A stretch of DNA of 64,000 bases from Neocallimastix lanati (nom. inval.). Its lineage: Eukaryota; Neocallimastigomycota; Neocallimastigomycetes; Neocallimastigales; Neocallimastigaceae. The DNA is taken from contig JACVTC010000067.1 of the NCBI GenBank assembly GCA_016946835.1, positions 693,501 through 757,500 on the forward strand. Reading direction: 5' to 3'. Of this stretch, positions 52,217 to 64,000 are shown piece after piece. Position numbers and translations under genes: made by a program. Position 1 is the first letter of the stretch. Each line of letters opens with the position of its first letter. The notes beneath the pieces are model-generated. The model saw only the letters and a program-made list of their open reading frames with translations, was not told the origin of the DNA and searched no databases.

Positions 52217-52732
52217 ATATATATATTATTCATGCTTTTTAATAATTAGTTATTTATTTCATATAACATATCAAATAAATATGTTGTTACATATTCTTTT
52301 TTCATTTTTTATTTTTTATTTTTTATTTTTTATTTTTTATTTTTTATTTTTTTTTTATGTAAAAAACAATAAAAACTGTAATAGTATATTTATGTATAAT
52401 AATATATATGTACAAAATATAATATTTATAATAAATATTTTAAATAATAGAATGATATTTCTACTTATTTATACTAATGATTAAAAATAATTAAATTCAA
52501 TAAAGTTGAAAGTAATAGCATAAATATATAAGAATTTTTATAAAATGTCTTTTTATGAATATTTCATACTAAAATATGTCAATATCTTCAAGTTGAATTA
52601 TAAATTTTAATATTAATTTATACATTTTATTATTACAAGTAATATTTAGATAATATAATTTTTGTTTTATTTTTTAAATTTTTTTTTTTTGCAATATATT
52701 AATAAACATTTGAATTTATATATATACAATGA
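51677..52732. other. Intergenic spacer within the 10-Cys gene group
   Basis: A/T-rich with (ATT)n near 52188-52215 and TTTTTTA repeats at 52300-52360. The plus frame 52281-52484 comes from the latter. No extra family member found. Confidence 0.7.
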
Positions 52733-53326
52733 TTAATAAACAAAAATTATTGGAATAATAGTAATTATAATAAATGTAGTTATCTTTAGTGGAACATTAT
52801 ATAATGCATTATTACATAATTCAATTTCACTGATTTGTTTTTGAATAAATTGATAATCTTCAGAATCTTGTTCATTCTCCATACTATCTAATAAATTTTT
52901 ATAATTATTTAGTATTTTTGAACCACATTTACCACAATTAAATTCATGCATTCCAGTATCATTACCATTTATTGCTTTAAATTGATCATAACACCATTCC
53001 CCATCTGCTTCTACACAAACAAAACTAAATGGTATTCCAATAAACTGAATAGCTTTATTATATATTTGTACCTCTGCATTAGAGCTTTCTTTTGCACTTG
53101 TATAAATTTCATGAATACAATTTTCATATTCATCCATTTTATTTATTGGACATCTTCCATCAGGATGACATTGTTCTTTGGCTGTACTCTTCGCCAATGC
53201 GATATAACATTCTCCAAAATTTGATATATTACAATTATCCCTATTAACTATTATTGATCTTGTAAAAATCGTTATATATACTATAATCAAAAAGTATCGA
53301 CTTATTAGATTCATTTTTACAAACAA
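52733..53326 (-). CDS. Secreted 10-cysteine family protein, single module
   Basis: 197 aa, intronless. Two possible starts, M1 and M5, both before a hydrophobic signal segment (residues 6-24). The module has cysteines at 32, 40, 53, 59, 70, 104, 112, 131, 134 and 171, with NFGEC, GRCP, FSFVC, GEWCYDQFKA and FNCGKCG blocks. The last ~20 residues are hydrophobic and end the protein, as expected for a GPI-anchor signal or a membrane tail. Paralogue of the neighbours at 50756-51676 and 56796-57344, all on the minus strand. Function unknown. Confidence 0.87.
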   Translation of the reverse strand: MFVKMNLISRYFLIIVYITIFTRSIIVNRDNCNISNFGECYIALAKSTAKEQCHPDGRCPINKMDEYENCIHEIYTSAKESSNAEVQIYNKAIQFIGIPFSFVCVEADGEWCYDQFKAINGNDTGMHEFNCGKCGSKILNNYKNLLDSMENEQDSEDYQFIQKQISEIELCNNALYNVPLKITTFIIITIIPIIFVY

Positions 53327-53730
53327 TATATTTATCTAATATTTAAATATATATTCCAATAAAAAAAAAATTTCAAAAATAAAAAAAAATATTTAGAAAT
53401 AAAAAAAAAAAAAAAAAAAATTAAAAAAATTTTTTATTTAAATAATTATTATTTTATTTAATATATATTGATATCCTTTTTTTTATTATATTTATGATTT
53501 ATATATGAATACTGTATATTTAATAATATACATTTAAAATTTTTAAAGTTTAAAAAATAAAATTTTTAATCATTTCATTAACAATTTAAAAATAGATTGG
53601 ATAAAATAAATTTATAAAATTATTTTTATAAATATTATAGTATTATTATATTTTTTAAATAAAGTTGATAGTAATAATAATTGTTAAGAGTATTTATGAT
53701 TTATAATTATGACAATTAATATAATTTTTT

Positions 53731-53865
53731 TATAAAGAGTTATTAGGTACTAAATTATTCTAAATTATATGCTTTAATATACTTTGTAGCTTATATATTA
53801 ATTACAATATGTTTCAATATATTTGAAGCATATTTATAATATATTTCAAGTATTCTATAATGAAT
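53731..53865 (+). repeat. Dispersed ~135-bp repeat, copy A
   Basis: Shares TATAAAGAGTTA, ATTCTAAAT, the ATTACAATATGTTTCAATA block and ATATTTCA in order with copy B at 55653-55793, at roughly two-thirds identity by eye. Confidence 0.6.
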
Positions 53866-55652
53866 AAATTGACTGGCGAATATGTGTATGTAAAATTATC
53901 CTATGTTATAATATTATTTTGATATTATTAAACTATCAGTTATTCCTATTCTGAATTAACTTTTAATTTGTACATATTTTTACATGAATAAAATAATTTT
54001 CACATTATATTAATTCTTCAAATTCGATTTAAATATTGTTAAAATAATTTCTTAAATATATTTATAATCAAATAATTTCCCCCTAAATCCTAGAATTTAA
54101 TATTATTTCACCATTAATTTTGGATGTAACTAAGACATCTCATATAATATATAGCTTTTATATACCATTTATATGATGAAAAATTGAGGGGTGATATTAT
54201 ATCATTTCAATTTGTATTAATACATCTTATTGGGTTTTACATCACTTTTAATTATAATCCGCTTTGAAGATAAGCACTAAATTTCTTATATATATATCCA
54301 CTTTGCAGTCTTAGCGATAACTATTAAAAATAAATTGTGTATTATGTATCGGTATACTTAATAAATCATAATCTTGGGATATTAAAATTGATTTACATTT
54401 ATAACTAATTATATTATTCTTGTCATTTAAAATTATTAATTAATAATATAAATTGTTTTATAATTCATAAAGATTCAGTATTTCAGTTAATTTCATCTTG
54501 TAGGCTAATATTTGCTAATTTTCTCTTTTTTTTTATTTAAACGTATTCTTATTCATTTCCAAAATAAATATGATTTTTAAATAATCAGCACAAAAAATCG
54601 GTTAAGTAATTTTCCTTTAATATTTTATGTTCCTTTATTTTATGTTGCTTATTCCCCTCTATTATCCAAATTTCTAAAAGCATTATGTATATATATTTAA
54701 ATTTTCTCATTAGAATATTATTGATGGAAGTTTAATAATTATAATTTCTTGAATACTTTGCAATCAATAAATATATATTGTGGATGAATAAACGTCATCC
54801 ATATGCATATAGCTGATGATTATATTTATTGATTTTTTATATCTTTCATTACTTAAGGCTAGTATTATGATTATATTAAAATTAGTTATTATCTAAACTT
54901 ATTTCACTCTATTATATTTCCTCTGAATATATATTTGGGTATTATAAATTATTTTGCTTGGGATCTCTGACATATAGTCTCCTCCATTATTGTTATTAAT
55001 ATATATATACGAGTTTGGTATGTATAAATATGAGTTAAAATAGCTATACTTTAAATAATATGCTTTGTGGTCAAGCAAAAACCATTATTTAATATATGAT
55101 TACTTAAATCTTTGTAAGTAATGTTTAATTTTAAATTATATTTTGTATATTCAAATGGTGGAAATAGTTTATCACAGAGTAGATTCCTTTGTGTATAATT
55201 ACAGTCCAATATTAAGTGCCTAAATGTAACATTATGAGTCTATAGAAAGTGTTTTTTTTTTTTTTTTTTTTTTTTTTTTCTATTAAATTAATATTGATAT
55301 ATTTTCATTTTCATAATTATATATTACTTTTGGTAATTCTCTTTTATCAACTACTTTATATTTTACGCCTTTCTTCAATTATCAAATTTTGATCATTTCA
55401 AATGTTCAAACAGTTTTATTTGTCTTCCTTACTTTGAAATTTCAAATTATAATAAAAATTACTTATTATGTCAGAGTTATTTTCTTTGGTAATATTGTGT
55501 ACTGCATATATTTTTTTTACTAAAAATATTTTTAAGAGTCAAATGAAACTCTTAATCTATTATTATTTATTATTTATTATTTATTATTTATTATTTATTA
55601 TTTATTATTTATTATTTATTATTTATTATATTAAAAGTCAGGAATTTATGGT

Positions 55653-55793
55653 TATAAAGAGTTACTAGCACATTATTATTCTAAATGTTTTTATATTAAT
55701 ACATTGTGGCTTTAATATTAATTATATTACAATATGTTTCAATACATTTTGAAGCTTATTTTTCATATATTTCACATATTCCAACAATAATAA
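55653..55793 (+). repeat. Dispersed ~135-bp repeat, copy B
   Basis: Diverged direct copy of 53731-53865. Its reverse complement contains AAAGCCACAATGTATTAATA, almost the same as the sequence at 11873-11895 on the plus strand, so a family of at least three members exists in the window. Confidence 0.6.
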
Positions 55794-56795
55794 TAAATTA
55801 TTAGAGATAAGATCAATGTTTATCATAATTTTTAAAAGTATATTAATGAACTTCGAAATATAAGTATTATAATTAAAAATTTTTAAAGTAAAATAAAGTA
55901 AAATAAAAATAAAAATATATAAAAAGAAATTTGTTCTTTTAATCTTCTATAATAAATCATAAAATAATAATTCAAAAATATATTTATTTTTATCATAATA
56001 AATAAAGGTATATATATATATATTATATTTTTAATGAAAAAAATAAAGTTTTTTTAAGAATAAAATTAATATATATTCTGAACTTTTACTATTAATATAT
56101 TTTTAATCCTAAAGAAAAAAAAAATAAAAGATAATTATTTATTGCTATTCAATATTTATCCATAAGATTTATTTATATATTTATTTATTTATATATTTAT
56201 TTATTTATATATTTATATATTTATTTTTTAATATTTTTTTATTACTTATTAATTTCATTTTATTATTTATTTCATTTTATAATTTTAATTTTGGTTTATT
56301 TTATTAATTTTCTTTATAAATAATTTATCGATTATTTTTTTTGTTATTACAATATTCATTATATCATATTAAAGTTAAAAAATTATATCACCTTTTTCAT
56401 AATTTAAATAAAACATATTTAAAAAATGAAAAAAAGATTATTCTCATATATTCTTTTATCTTTTCTAATGAAAATTTTAAATATAAAGACATTATAAATA
56501 TTTAATAGAAATAATAAAATTTTATTTTTAATAAAATAGTATATAAATAAAATAAAATAAAAAATAAAATATATAATAAAAATAAATATTTAAAAAACTT
56601 TGATAAAAATAATTATATATATAATAAATTTTTAGAATTTATTTTATTATATTTTTATTTTATTACATTTTCTTTTATACATTATTTTATTTCATAATAT
56701 TTTTAATATATATTACATTTTCTCATTTTATACATTTCAAAGTATTTTTTTTTAATGTCATATCTACAAAACATTTGTACTACTAATATATTAAA

Positions 56796-57344
56796 TTAAA
56801 ATATAAAAAATAAAGAAGCTAAAGCAACAATAACAATACTAGATATTTTAATCGAAGCATTAGCTAAAGCTCCACAAAGTTCCATTGCTTCAATTTGCTT
56901 TTTAGTTTCTTTGTAGTCTTCAGAATTTTCATCTTGAAAACTCTTTAATAATCTCTTATATTTCTTTAATACTACATTACCACATTTACTACAATTGAAA
57001 TCAGTTAAATTAGTAAGGCTTCTTCTGTAATAATCAAAACACCACTCACCACCTGCTTTGTCACATCCAAAACTTAATGATGTATATACAGTTTTCAATC
57101 CATTAATAAGTATTAATTCAACGGATGAATAACTTTTTTTATCATATAACGTATCAAGACAATCATCAAAATCATCCATTAAATCATCTGTACATGCTCC
57201 CTTATCATTACATACATCTTCAGCTTTACCTGTTGCAAGAGCTAAAAAACATGATTTATATGTAAGTAAAGAACAATTTTTTTCAGATTTTACATAGGAA
57301 GCAAAGCAGAAAAGAGTTAATACTAATAAACCAAAGAATTTCAT
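56796..57344 (-). CDS. Secreted 10-cysteine family protein, single module
   Basis: 182 aa, intronless. Signal peptide of about 20 residues (MKFFGLLVLTLFCFASYVKS). Mature cysteines at 24, 32, 45, 51, 62, 94, 102, 118, 121 and 157, the same order and nearly the same spacing as the two upstream paralogues, with GGEWCFDYYR and FNCSKCGNVVLKKY as the clearest blocks. The C-terminal ~20 residues (ISSIVIVALASLFFIF) are hydrophobic and terminal, as in GPI-anchored precursors. It is the most compact member, with the shortest loops. Function unknown. The CxxC pair and fixed spacing suggest a disulfide-bonded extracellular fold. Confidence 0.88.
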   Translation of the reverse strand: MKFFGLLVLTLFCFASYVKSEKNCSLLTYKSCFLALATGKAEDVCNDKGACTDDLMDDFDDCLDTLYDKKSYSSVELILINGLKTVYTSLSFGCDKAGGEWCFDYYRRSLTNLTDFNCSKCGNVVLKKYKRLLKSFQDENSEDYKETKKQIEAMELCGALANASIKISSIVIVALASLFFIF

Positions 57345-57644
57345 TGCTGTAATTTTTTTTTTTTTAGTTTTATTTTATCAATAATATATATATATTTATT
57401 TTATTCTTTGAATAATCTTAAAATCTGTTAGAAAATAATTGATATTTATATAAAATTTATGTACTATAATAATTTGCTTAATAATTATATTTTATTAATA
57501 AAAACAATTAGATCAGAACATATTTAAAATTATTTTTAGAAAGATAATTTTTTTATTTTATTTTTCTAAAAATAATATTTTTTATTTTTATTTAAAAATT
57601 AAGTTAAATTGTATTACTTTGTATTATAGTATATAATATACTAT

Positions 57645-57675
<31 letters not shown>

Positions 57676-59324
57676 GTTAAAAAAAGGGTATTACTTCATA
57701 ATAAAGTATAAAATATAAATTAATAAATATAATTTATTATTACATATATTAAAATTTATATATTTTGGAAATTTTTTTTTTTTTTTTTGTAATTTTTGCG
57801 AAAAAAATTTTTTTTCTTTTAATTTTTGCTTCCTTCTCTTTTTAAATTAACCTTCTTATTCTAAAAATATGATAATTTTTCATTATTTATAAATTTAAAT
57901 ATATGAGATATAATTGTATAATATATCTATATATATTAAAGTTTTAAACGCTAATAAATATATAACAATAATAATTGTAATAATGATATATCAATACTAA
58001 TTGCAATGCTAATAATAAAAATGAATAATAATTAATATTATTAAATTATAATAAATATTAGTAAAAATAATAGTTATAATAATAGGTAATAATATATAAT
58101 AAATGTAGTAAATAAATTAATAATATATAGTATTATTTATAAAAAATCATTTTAATTATTATTAAAATTTCGATTTCTTTTATATATATATTTTTTATAT
58201 TATGTTTTAACAAATATAAAAAATATATCAATTATTTTACTTTATTTTTAGATTAACATATTAAGGAATTATAGTTGGTACTGAAGGGAAAATTTTTCTA
58301 TTAAATCATTAAAATGGAATTTTTTAATTTTTATTTTAATTGTACAGTAAAAAAATCTATAAAACTTTGATATAAAAAATAATTCAAAAATATCATAAAA
58401 ATAAGATGATGTTTTAGAGTTGATTATAATACAAGCTTTTTGATCTTATTTCATAAAAATCTAAAAAACAAATAGAACCTTAAAATCATAAAAGAGGGAT
58501 TAATCTAAAGAAAAGCTATTTATAATCATTATTAAATTGTAGATATTTAAAAAATAATATCATGAACTTATTAAATATAATAGATGATATAAGAAAAATA
58601 ATTAATAATTATAAAAAGATATGTAATAAGAACGTACTTGAGTAATAAAAATGTAAATAATAATTATTAATATTACTTATTACTTTTAAAGTTCATATAT
58701 TACATTTTTAAAAATATAAATATTTTAAAAAAATAATATAAATGATTAAAATAACATAAATTTTATAAATTTTATATACCAATATTTTTTTTTATAGAGT
58801 TGTTTTTGTCTTTTCGTTTAAATATATCGTCATAAAAAAAATCAAACTGATTAAAAAGTTTTATAATTTATGTTAAATAAATATGTAATAACCAAATATA
58901 TAATATAATATGAATTATTATTTGGTTAAGTAATAAATAAATAAATAAATAAATAATAAATAAATAAATAAAATAATTAAATAAATAATAATGAATAATG
59001 AATAATAAATAATAATGAAAAGAGTATTTAATAATAAATAATAAATAATAATATAATAAAAATAAATAATAAATAATAAATAATAAATAAATAAATGATA
59101 AATGAATATTAATAAATAATAAATAAATAAATAATAAATAAATATTAAATATTAGATAAATAAATAAATAAATAATAAATGAATATTAAATATTATTTAA
59201 ATAAATAAATAAATAATAAATGAATATTAAATATTAGATAAATAAATAAATAAATAAATAAATAAATATTTTAATTTATTAATTAGTCATTAAATATTAA
59301 TTAAATGTATGACAAACGAAAAGC

Positions 59325-59355
<31 letters not shown>

Positions 59356-59667
59356 GATAAAATATCTTATTTATTATCTCTTTTCTTTAAAACTTTTGAA
59401 AGTTATTTTAAAAACCAATACCAAATATCAAAAGTATTAAAATAAATGTTTTATTTTATATGATATATATTTATTTTTGTTAATTTTTATTTTAGTTTTT
59501 AATTGTAAAGAATAGATAAATAAAAATTATATATTTAATTAAATAATTTTTGTTATTTTCAAAAAAAAAAAAAAAAAAAAAAAAAAAAAGCAAAAAAGTG
59601 CATCTTTTAAAATGAATAAATTGATGTTCTATTAATTAATAATGTTATTGTAATTTTTAATCAATAG
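57345..59667. other. Intergenic spacer, no gene seen
   Basis: A/T-rich; poly-A and poly-T runs near 57650-57675 and 57775-57789; TAAATAAATAA and TAAATATTAAATATT repeat blocks at 58930-59275; poly-T at about 59330-59353 and poly-A at 59561-59589. Probably holds the promoter of the ALYREF gene at its right end. Confidence 0.65.
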
Positions 59668-60735
59668 ATGTCTTCTTTATTGGATATGTCTTTGGATGAA
59701 CGTATCCAAAAATCAAAACGCGAAAATAGAAATTCTTTTAGAAGAAAAAATAGAAAATCAAATTATTATAATAATAGAGGTATAAATGACCAATGGAAAC
59801 ATGATAAATATGATGACAATAATGGTGGTCGTAATCGAAGACAAATATTTTCAAGAATAGGAAATCGCAGTGGGGGAAGTAGTAATTCTAGTGTTTTAGT
59901 TACAAATTTACATTGGGAAGTTTCAGAGGTTAATATTAAGTCCTTTTTTTTTTTTTTTTCAATGATAAATAATATATAATCAAATTATATACCAAAAATA
60001 AATATTAAAATTTTTATTATATGAAAGGGAAAATAAAAAAAATAAAATAAAAAAATAAAAATAAAAAGTATTTTAATATGTCTTATTAATGAAAAAAAAT
60101 ATCTTTTAAATTCTAGAGTGATTTAAAAAAATTATTTGAAGAAGTTGGTGATGTTTCAAAAGTTAGAATTAAGTATGATAAAGCAGGAAGATCAGATGGA
60201 GAAGCAACTGTTGTGTTTACTTCAAGGTCTGATGCTCAAGATGCAGTTGATAAATTTGATGGTTATGAATTGTAATAATATTAAATATATATATATGTTT
60301 TCGTTCTATCATTATTACTATATATATGTTATATTTTAAAAATATATATTAATTTTATATTTTTATTTATACAGAAATGGAATGGAAATGAAAGTTGAGA
60401 TAGATTATTCACATTCGTCAAGAGATAATAATAATGATTCAAGAAAAGGTAGAGGCTCAATTTTAAGTCGACTTGGCAAGGGAAAGGGATTTAAAAATAG
60501 ACAAAACAATTCAAGAAATGATAGATTTAATAATAATAGGAATTCAAGAGGAAGAAATCAAAGAGAAACTATAACAAAAGAAATGTTAGATGAAGAAATG
60601 GATAGATATATGAGTAATGAAATGGATGTTGAAGTTAACGAAAGTAATGGGGAAGCAGCACCTGTTTCAAGAAATCTTGTGTCTTATGTTGATGAGGATC
60701 TACCAGTAAAAGGAGACATTAATACTAATGCTTAA
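59668..60735 (+). CDS. ALYREF/Yra1-type mRNA export adaptor, three exons
   Basis: Exons: 59668..59928, 60117..60271, 60375..60735; 258 aa. Family features in order: an N-terminal UAP56-binding-like motif (LLDMSLDERI, residues 4-13), an Arg/Asn/Gly-rich basic region, one RRM starting at VLVTNL (76-81) and continuing through DLKKLFEEVGDVSKVRIKYD and GEATVVF, a second Arg/Gly/Asn-rich region, and a C-terminal TKEMLDEEMDRYM helix (about 206-217) like the second UAP56-binding motif. These proteins join TREX to spliced mRNA and hand it to the export receptor, in the nucleus. Short IFSRIG and ILSRLG motifs flank the RRM on both sides. The first donor is GTTAAT, less typical than the GTAA of other genes here, but the RRM is continuous across it. 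Confidence 0.9.
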
Positions 60736-60867
60736 ATTCATTATTTAAATTGAAAATTTATTAATATTTTCCTTTTTTTTTTTAATTTTATTATCTTTAA
60801 TTAATTTAAAAATTATTATAATTGATTTATAATATTTCATTATTTATTTTTTTCTAATATTAAAATA

Positions 60868-60907
<40 letters not shown>

Positions 60908-62447
60908 AAATATTAATAACATTAAACATTTAAATTTTAATAAAAAAGAAATATAAAATAAATATTTGATTGAAAATGATATTATTATATGTTTACTATA
61001 AATTATTATGCTAATTACAATTTAAAATTTCAGAAAAATTAAAAGATTATTGAAAGTTTATTATTTTCCATATAATATGATATGTATATTAAAGAGTGCA
61101 ATATTTTATAATCATGAAACTATATTTATTAATTTTTATTGTTGGTGTTTTTTTTTTTTTTTTTTTTTTATTTTATAAATAATTTTTATTTAAATTATAA
61201 TTTTTAATATTATTACAACTATTAATATTAACTTTTAATTTTTTTTAAAAATAAATCTAAAAGGAAAATGAAAAATTTTTTATTATTATTTAATTATTTT
61301 TATTTTATTAATTAAATAAAATGTACATATATATCAATTAAATAATTGAATAATAAATAAATAATAATAAATAATAAATAATAAATAATAAATACTAATT
61401 AATAATAAATAATAAATAATAAATAATAAATACTAATTAATAATTAATAATTAGTAATAAATAATAAATAATAAATAATAAATAATAACTAATAAATAAT
61501 AAATAATAAATAATAAATAATAAATAATAAATAATAAATAATAAATAATAAATAATAAATAATAAATAATAAATAATAAATAATAAATAATTGAATAATA
61601 AATAATTGAATAATAAATATTAAATATTAAATATTAAATATTAAATATTAAATATTAAATATTAAATATTAAATATTAAATAATAAATAATAAGTAATAA
61701 ATAATAAATAATAAATAATAAATAATTAAATAATAAATAATAAATAATAAATAATTGAATAATAAATAATAATAAATAATAAATAATTGAATAATAAATA
61801 ATAAATAATAAATAATAAATAATAAATAATTAAATAATAAATAATAAATAATTGAATAATAAATAATTGAATAATAAATAATAAATATTAAATATTAAAT
61901 ATTAAATATTAAATAAGAAATAAGAAATAAGAAATAAGAAATAAGAAATAAGAAATAAGAAAATAATAATAATCAATTAATAAATTTATTTATGTCTAAA
62001 TTATTACAAAATATATATAATTGGATAAAAATTCAAAATTTAAATAATGTAAAAAAATAAAAATTTTTTTAAAAGAACAAGTTAAAAACTAAATTATATA
62101 TATATAAAAAAAAAAAAATATTTATTACAAAATTTTTTTTATTAATAGTAGTTATATTTAAATAATAATATCTAATATTTTAATTATTGTTAATATTTAA
62201 ATATTTTTTTTAGTTAATTAATTATTTTCATCTCTTTATTTAATTACTATTATAATAATATTACTTTTATAATAATAAAATTAAATAAATTTATAATTTT
62301 TTATTTTTTCTAAATAGTTGTTATTAATTTTTGAGGGAATTACTTGAATTTCAGTATTTATTAATTATTAAATTTTAAAAAATTAATTTATAGATACATT
62401 TCATTTAATTTCAAATAATTAAAATTAAATTTTCAATAAAAAAGAAG
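60736..62447. other. Intergenic spacer with a long heptamer repeat
   Basis: Poly-T at 60871-60900, TAAATAA/AATAATA repeats from about 61350 to 61965, then the 5' flank of the kinase gene. No coding signal. Confidence 0.7.
61350..61965. repeat. Heptanucleotide (AATAATA)n array with (TAAATAT)n and (AAATAAG)n blocks
   Basis: About 600 bp in which blocks of AATAATA, TTAAATA and, at the end, AAATAAG follow one another. This is the same mosaic pattern as 31490-31895 seen on the other strand. Confidence 0.9.
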
Positions 62448-63009
62448 ATGGAATCAAATAATGACAATAATATAGAAAAGTTGAAGGAAACTACTGAGAG
62501 TACATTGAATCAAAGTAAAAAAGAATCAATTAATGAAATGGAAGATCAGTATTCTAATTCAAGTTTTTCACCCGAGTCAAAAAATGATGATTATCAAATT
62601 CGTAGTCAAAATGATTCATATGAATGTCCCGGAGCACCACAACATCCAACAATAAATGATTCAACACCAACACCACAACGTATGCCAAGTTTTTCAAATG
62701 AAAATCAAAATAATGATTATACAACAGAATATCATAGATCTTCCTCTCAAAGTTACCCATCAATGACCCAATTTGTACCTGTTTCGCCAGATATGACTAA
62801 TAGCGATGCAGGTCCATCTCCTTCAACACCAATGGCGTCATTTTCACAAACACAATATTATGGTGTGTCTGAAGTTACTGAATATGATTTTAGAAATAAA
62901 GTTGGTGAAGGAACATTTGGTGTTGTTCATACAGCAAAAGATTCAAGAACAAAAGAAATAGTAGCAATGAAACATATATTTATGCAAAATGAAAACGAAG
63001 GGGTAATAA

Positions 63010-63041
<32 letters not shown>

Positions 63042-63296
63042 TATTATTGTAATATTTCAGGGAAAAAAAAAAATGAATAAAAATAAAAATAGAGAAGAAT
63101 ATTAAGGAATTAGTATAATTAATTATTAAATTATTATAATAAAGGTACCAGTTACCGCTTTACGTGAAATTAAAATTTTAAAACAATTAAATCATCCAAA
63201 TATTATACCCTTATTAGAAATTGCAGTTAGAAGAGGTTTATATTTTTATTTTATTAATTATAATATATTAATATATAAATGTATTTATTTTATAAT

Positions 63297-63339
<43 letters not shown>

Positions 63340-64000
63340 AAAAATTTAGCTTACTAAAATATTTTATATAATATTGTTATTAATTAATTTTATTTCAATT
63401 TTAAATATATTAAATTTATTAAATATACAATAAAAAAATATAAAAAATAAAAGGTAATAGAGTTAAAAGAGAAAGAGGTTCATTATATATGGTTTTCCCA
63501 TATATGGACCATGATTTAGCAGGTTTAATTGAAAATAAGAATGTAGATTTTTCAGAACCACAAATTAAATGTTATATGAAGCAATTATTTGAAGGAACAT
63601 TATACTTACATAGTGTAAATATATTACTTATGGGATGAAATTATATATATCTATATATATTTAATATTTATTTATTAATATATATTTTCATGTAATTTAA
63701 AAGAACAATATTATGCATAGGGATATAAAATGTAAATTAATAAATACTTTTAATCTTTTTTTTTATCTTTTATTTTTTAAAAAATAATAATAATAATAAT
63801 AATTTTAAAAATAATTACATCATACATTTTAAAAAATATTAATGAAAATAATGAATATATTTATATAATTATCAATTTTTTTTTTTTTCTTATTAATTAA
63901 TTAATTAATAATAGGTGCAAATATATTAGTTAATAATCAAGGTCAATTACAAATAGGAGATTTTGGTCTCGCTCGTTCGTTTGATCCTGATGATAAAAAT
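62448..64000 (+). CDS. CDK9/Bur1-type cyclin-dependent kinase, 5' part
   Basis: Exons: 62448..63002, 63145..63235, 63454..63614, 63704..63731, 63915..64000 and beyond; about 307 residues are in the window. A disordered Ser/Asn/Pro/Gln-rich extension of about 145 residues precedes the kinase domain. Kinase landmarks: glycine loop GEGTFG (153-158), catalytic lysine in AMK (K175), PVTALRE (187-193) matching the PITALRE helix of CDK9, [20 protein letters not shown] (hinge region), HRDIKCANIL with catalytic D276, and DFGLAR (294-299). CDK9/Bur1 with its cyclin phosphorylates RNA polymerase II and elongation factors in the nucleus. Exon 4 is only 28 nt and encodes NNIMHRDIK. The window ends within the activation segment. 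Confidence 0.93.

Larger units (their letters stand above)
53327..56795. other. Intergenic region with a less repetitive 1.9-kb segment
   Basis: Unlike other spacers, 53.7-55.25 kb has few homopolymers and more mixed sequence, with short G/C-containing words, but no open frame over about 30 codons with coding character. It is flanked by a diverged direct repeat (53731-53865 and 55653-55793). A poly-T run lies at 55252-55279 and a heptamer repeat at 55557-55628. It may be a decayed transposon or gene. Nothing recognisable remains. Confidence 0.55.

Noticed and set aside
61350-61965. Telomere-like repeat
   Set aside because: The unit is AATAATA/TAAATAA with no TTAGGG-type G-rich strand, and unique genes follow on both sides.

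Overview
This is a very AT-rich eukaryotic window full of homopolymers and simple repeats, with short GT..AG introns and small protein-coding islands. The best fit is an anaerobic gut fungus (Neocallimastigomycota). The reasons are the extreme A+T content, the long poly-T/poly-A and (TTA)n, (TTTTA)n and (TTATTTA)n tracts, and secreted CotH-kinase proteins carrying chitin-binding CBM18 modules, which are typical of that phylum. The genus cannot be called from the sequence alone.

Layout, left to right. 1-2.0 kb (minus): the 5' part of a coiled-coil protein and a small two-exon unknown gene. 2.0-7.9 kb: simple-sequence spacer. 7.9-10.7 kb (plus): an eight-exon CNOT11 gene (CCR4-NOT complex). 10.7-15.1 kb: spacer holding copy 1 of a GC-richer dispersed element. 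15.06-21.06 kb (plus): a 16-exon leucine-rich-repeat gene in which each of 14 repeats has its own exon. 22.06-24.04 kb (minus): a four-exon pantetheine-phosphate adenylyltransferase (CoA synthesis). 24-28.4 kb: spacer with a 260-bp (TTTTA)n tract, copy 2 of the dispersed element and two tandem arrays. 28.4-31.1 kb and 46.5-49.2 kb (plus): two CotH/CBM18 paralogues. Between them, at 32.96-44.38 kb, lies a nest of two LTR retrotransposons: a full-length Ty3/gypsy chromovirus (34710-41857, 773-bp LTRs, 5-bp target duplication GTAAC) inside the integrase region of a Ty1/copia-like element (287-bp LTRs) that has no recognisable reverse transcriptase. 50.7-57.3 kb (minus): three intronless paralogues of a secreted, probably membrane-anchored 10-cysteine family I cannot assign. 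59.7-60.7 kb (plus): an ALYREF/Yra1-type mRNA-export adaptor. 62.4 kb to the end (plus): the 5' part of a CDK9/Bur1 kinase.

The conserved genes are housekeeping: mRNA decay (CNOT11), transcription elongation (CDK9), mRNA export (ALYREF) and CoA synthesis (PPAT). The secreted genes (CotH/CBM18 and the 10-Cys family) are lineage-type surface proteins sitting in a 30-kb segment that also holds all the recognised transposons. The features I would examine first are the 10-Cys family, the one-repeat-per-exon LRR gene with its unassigned C-terminal region, the dispersed GC-richer element, and the copia-like element with a possible +1 frameshift site and an Asn-rich replacement of its RT region.

Exon coordinates were worked out by hand from reading frame and GT/AG signals. 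In every multi-exon model given here the exon lengths keep frame throughout.
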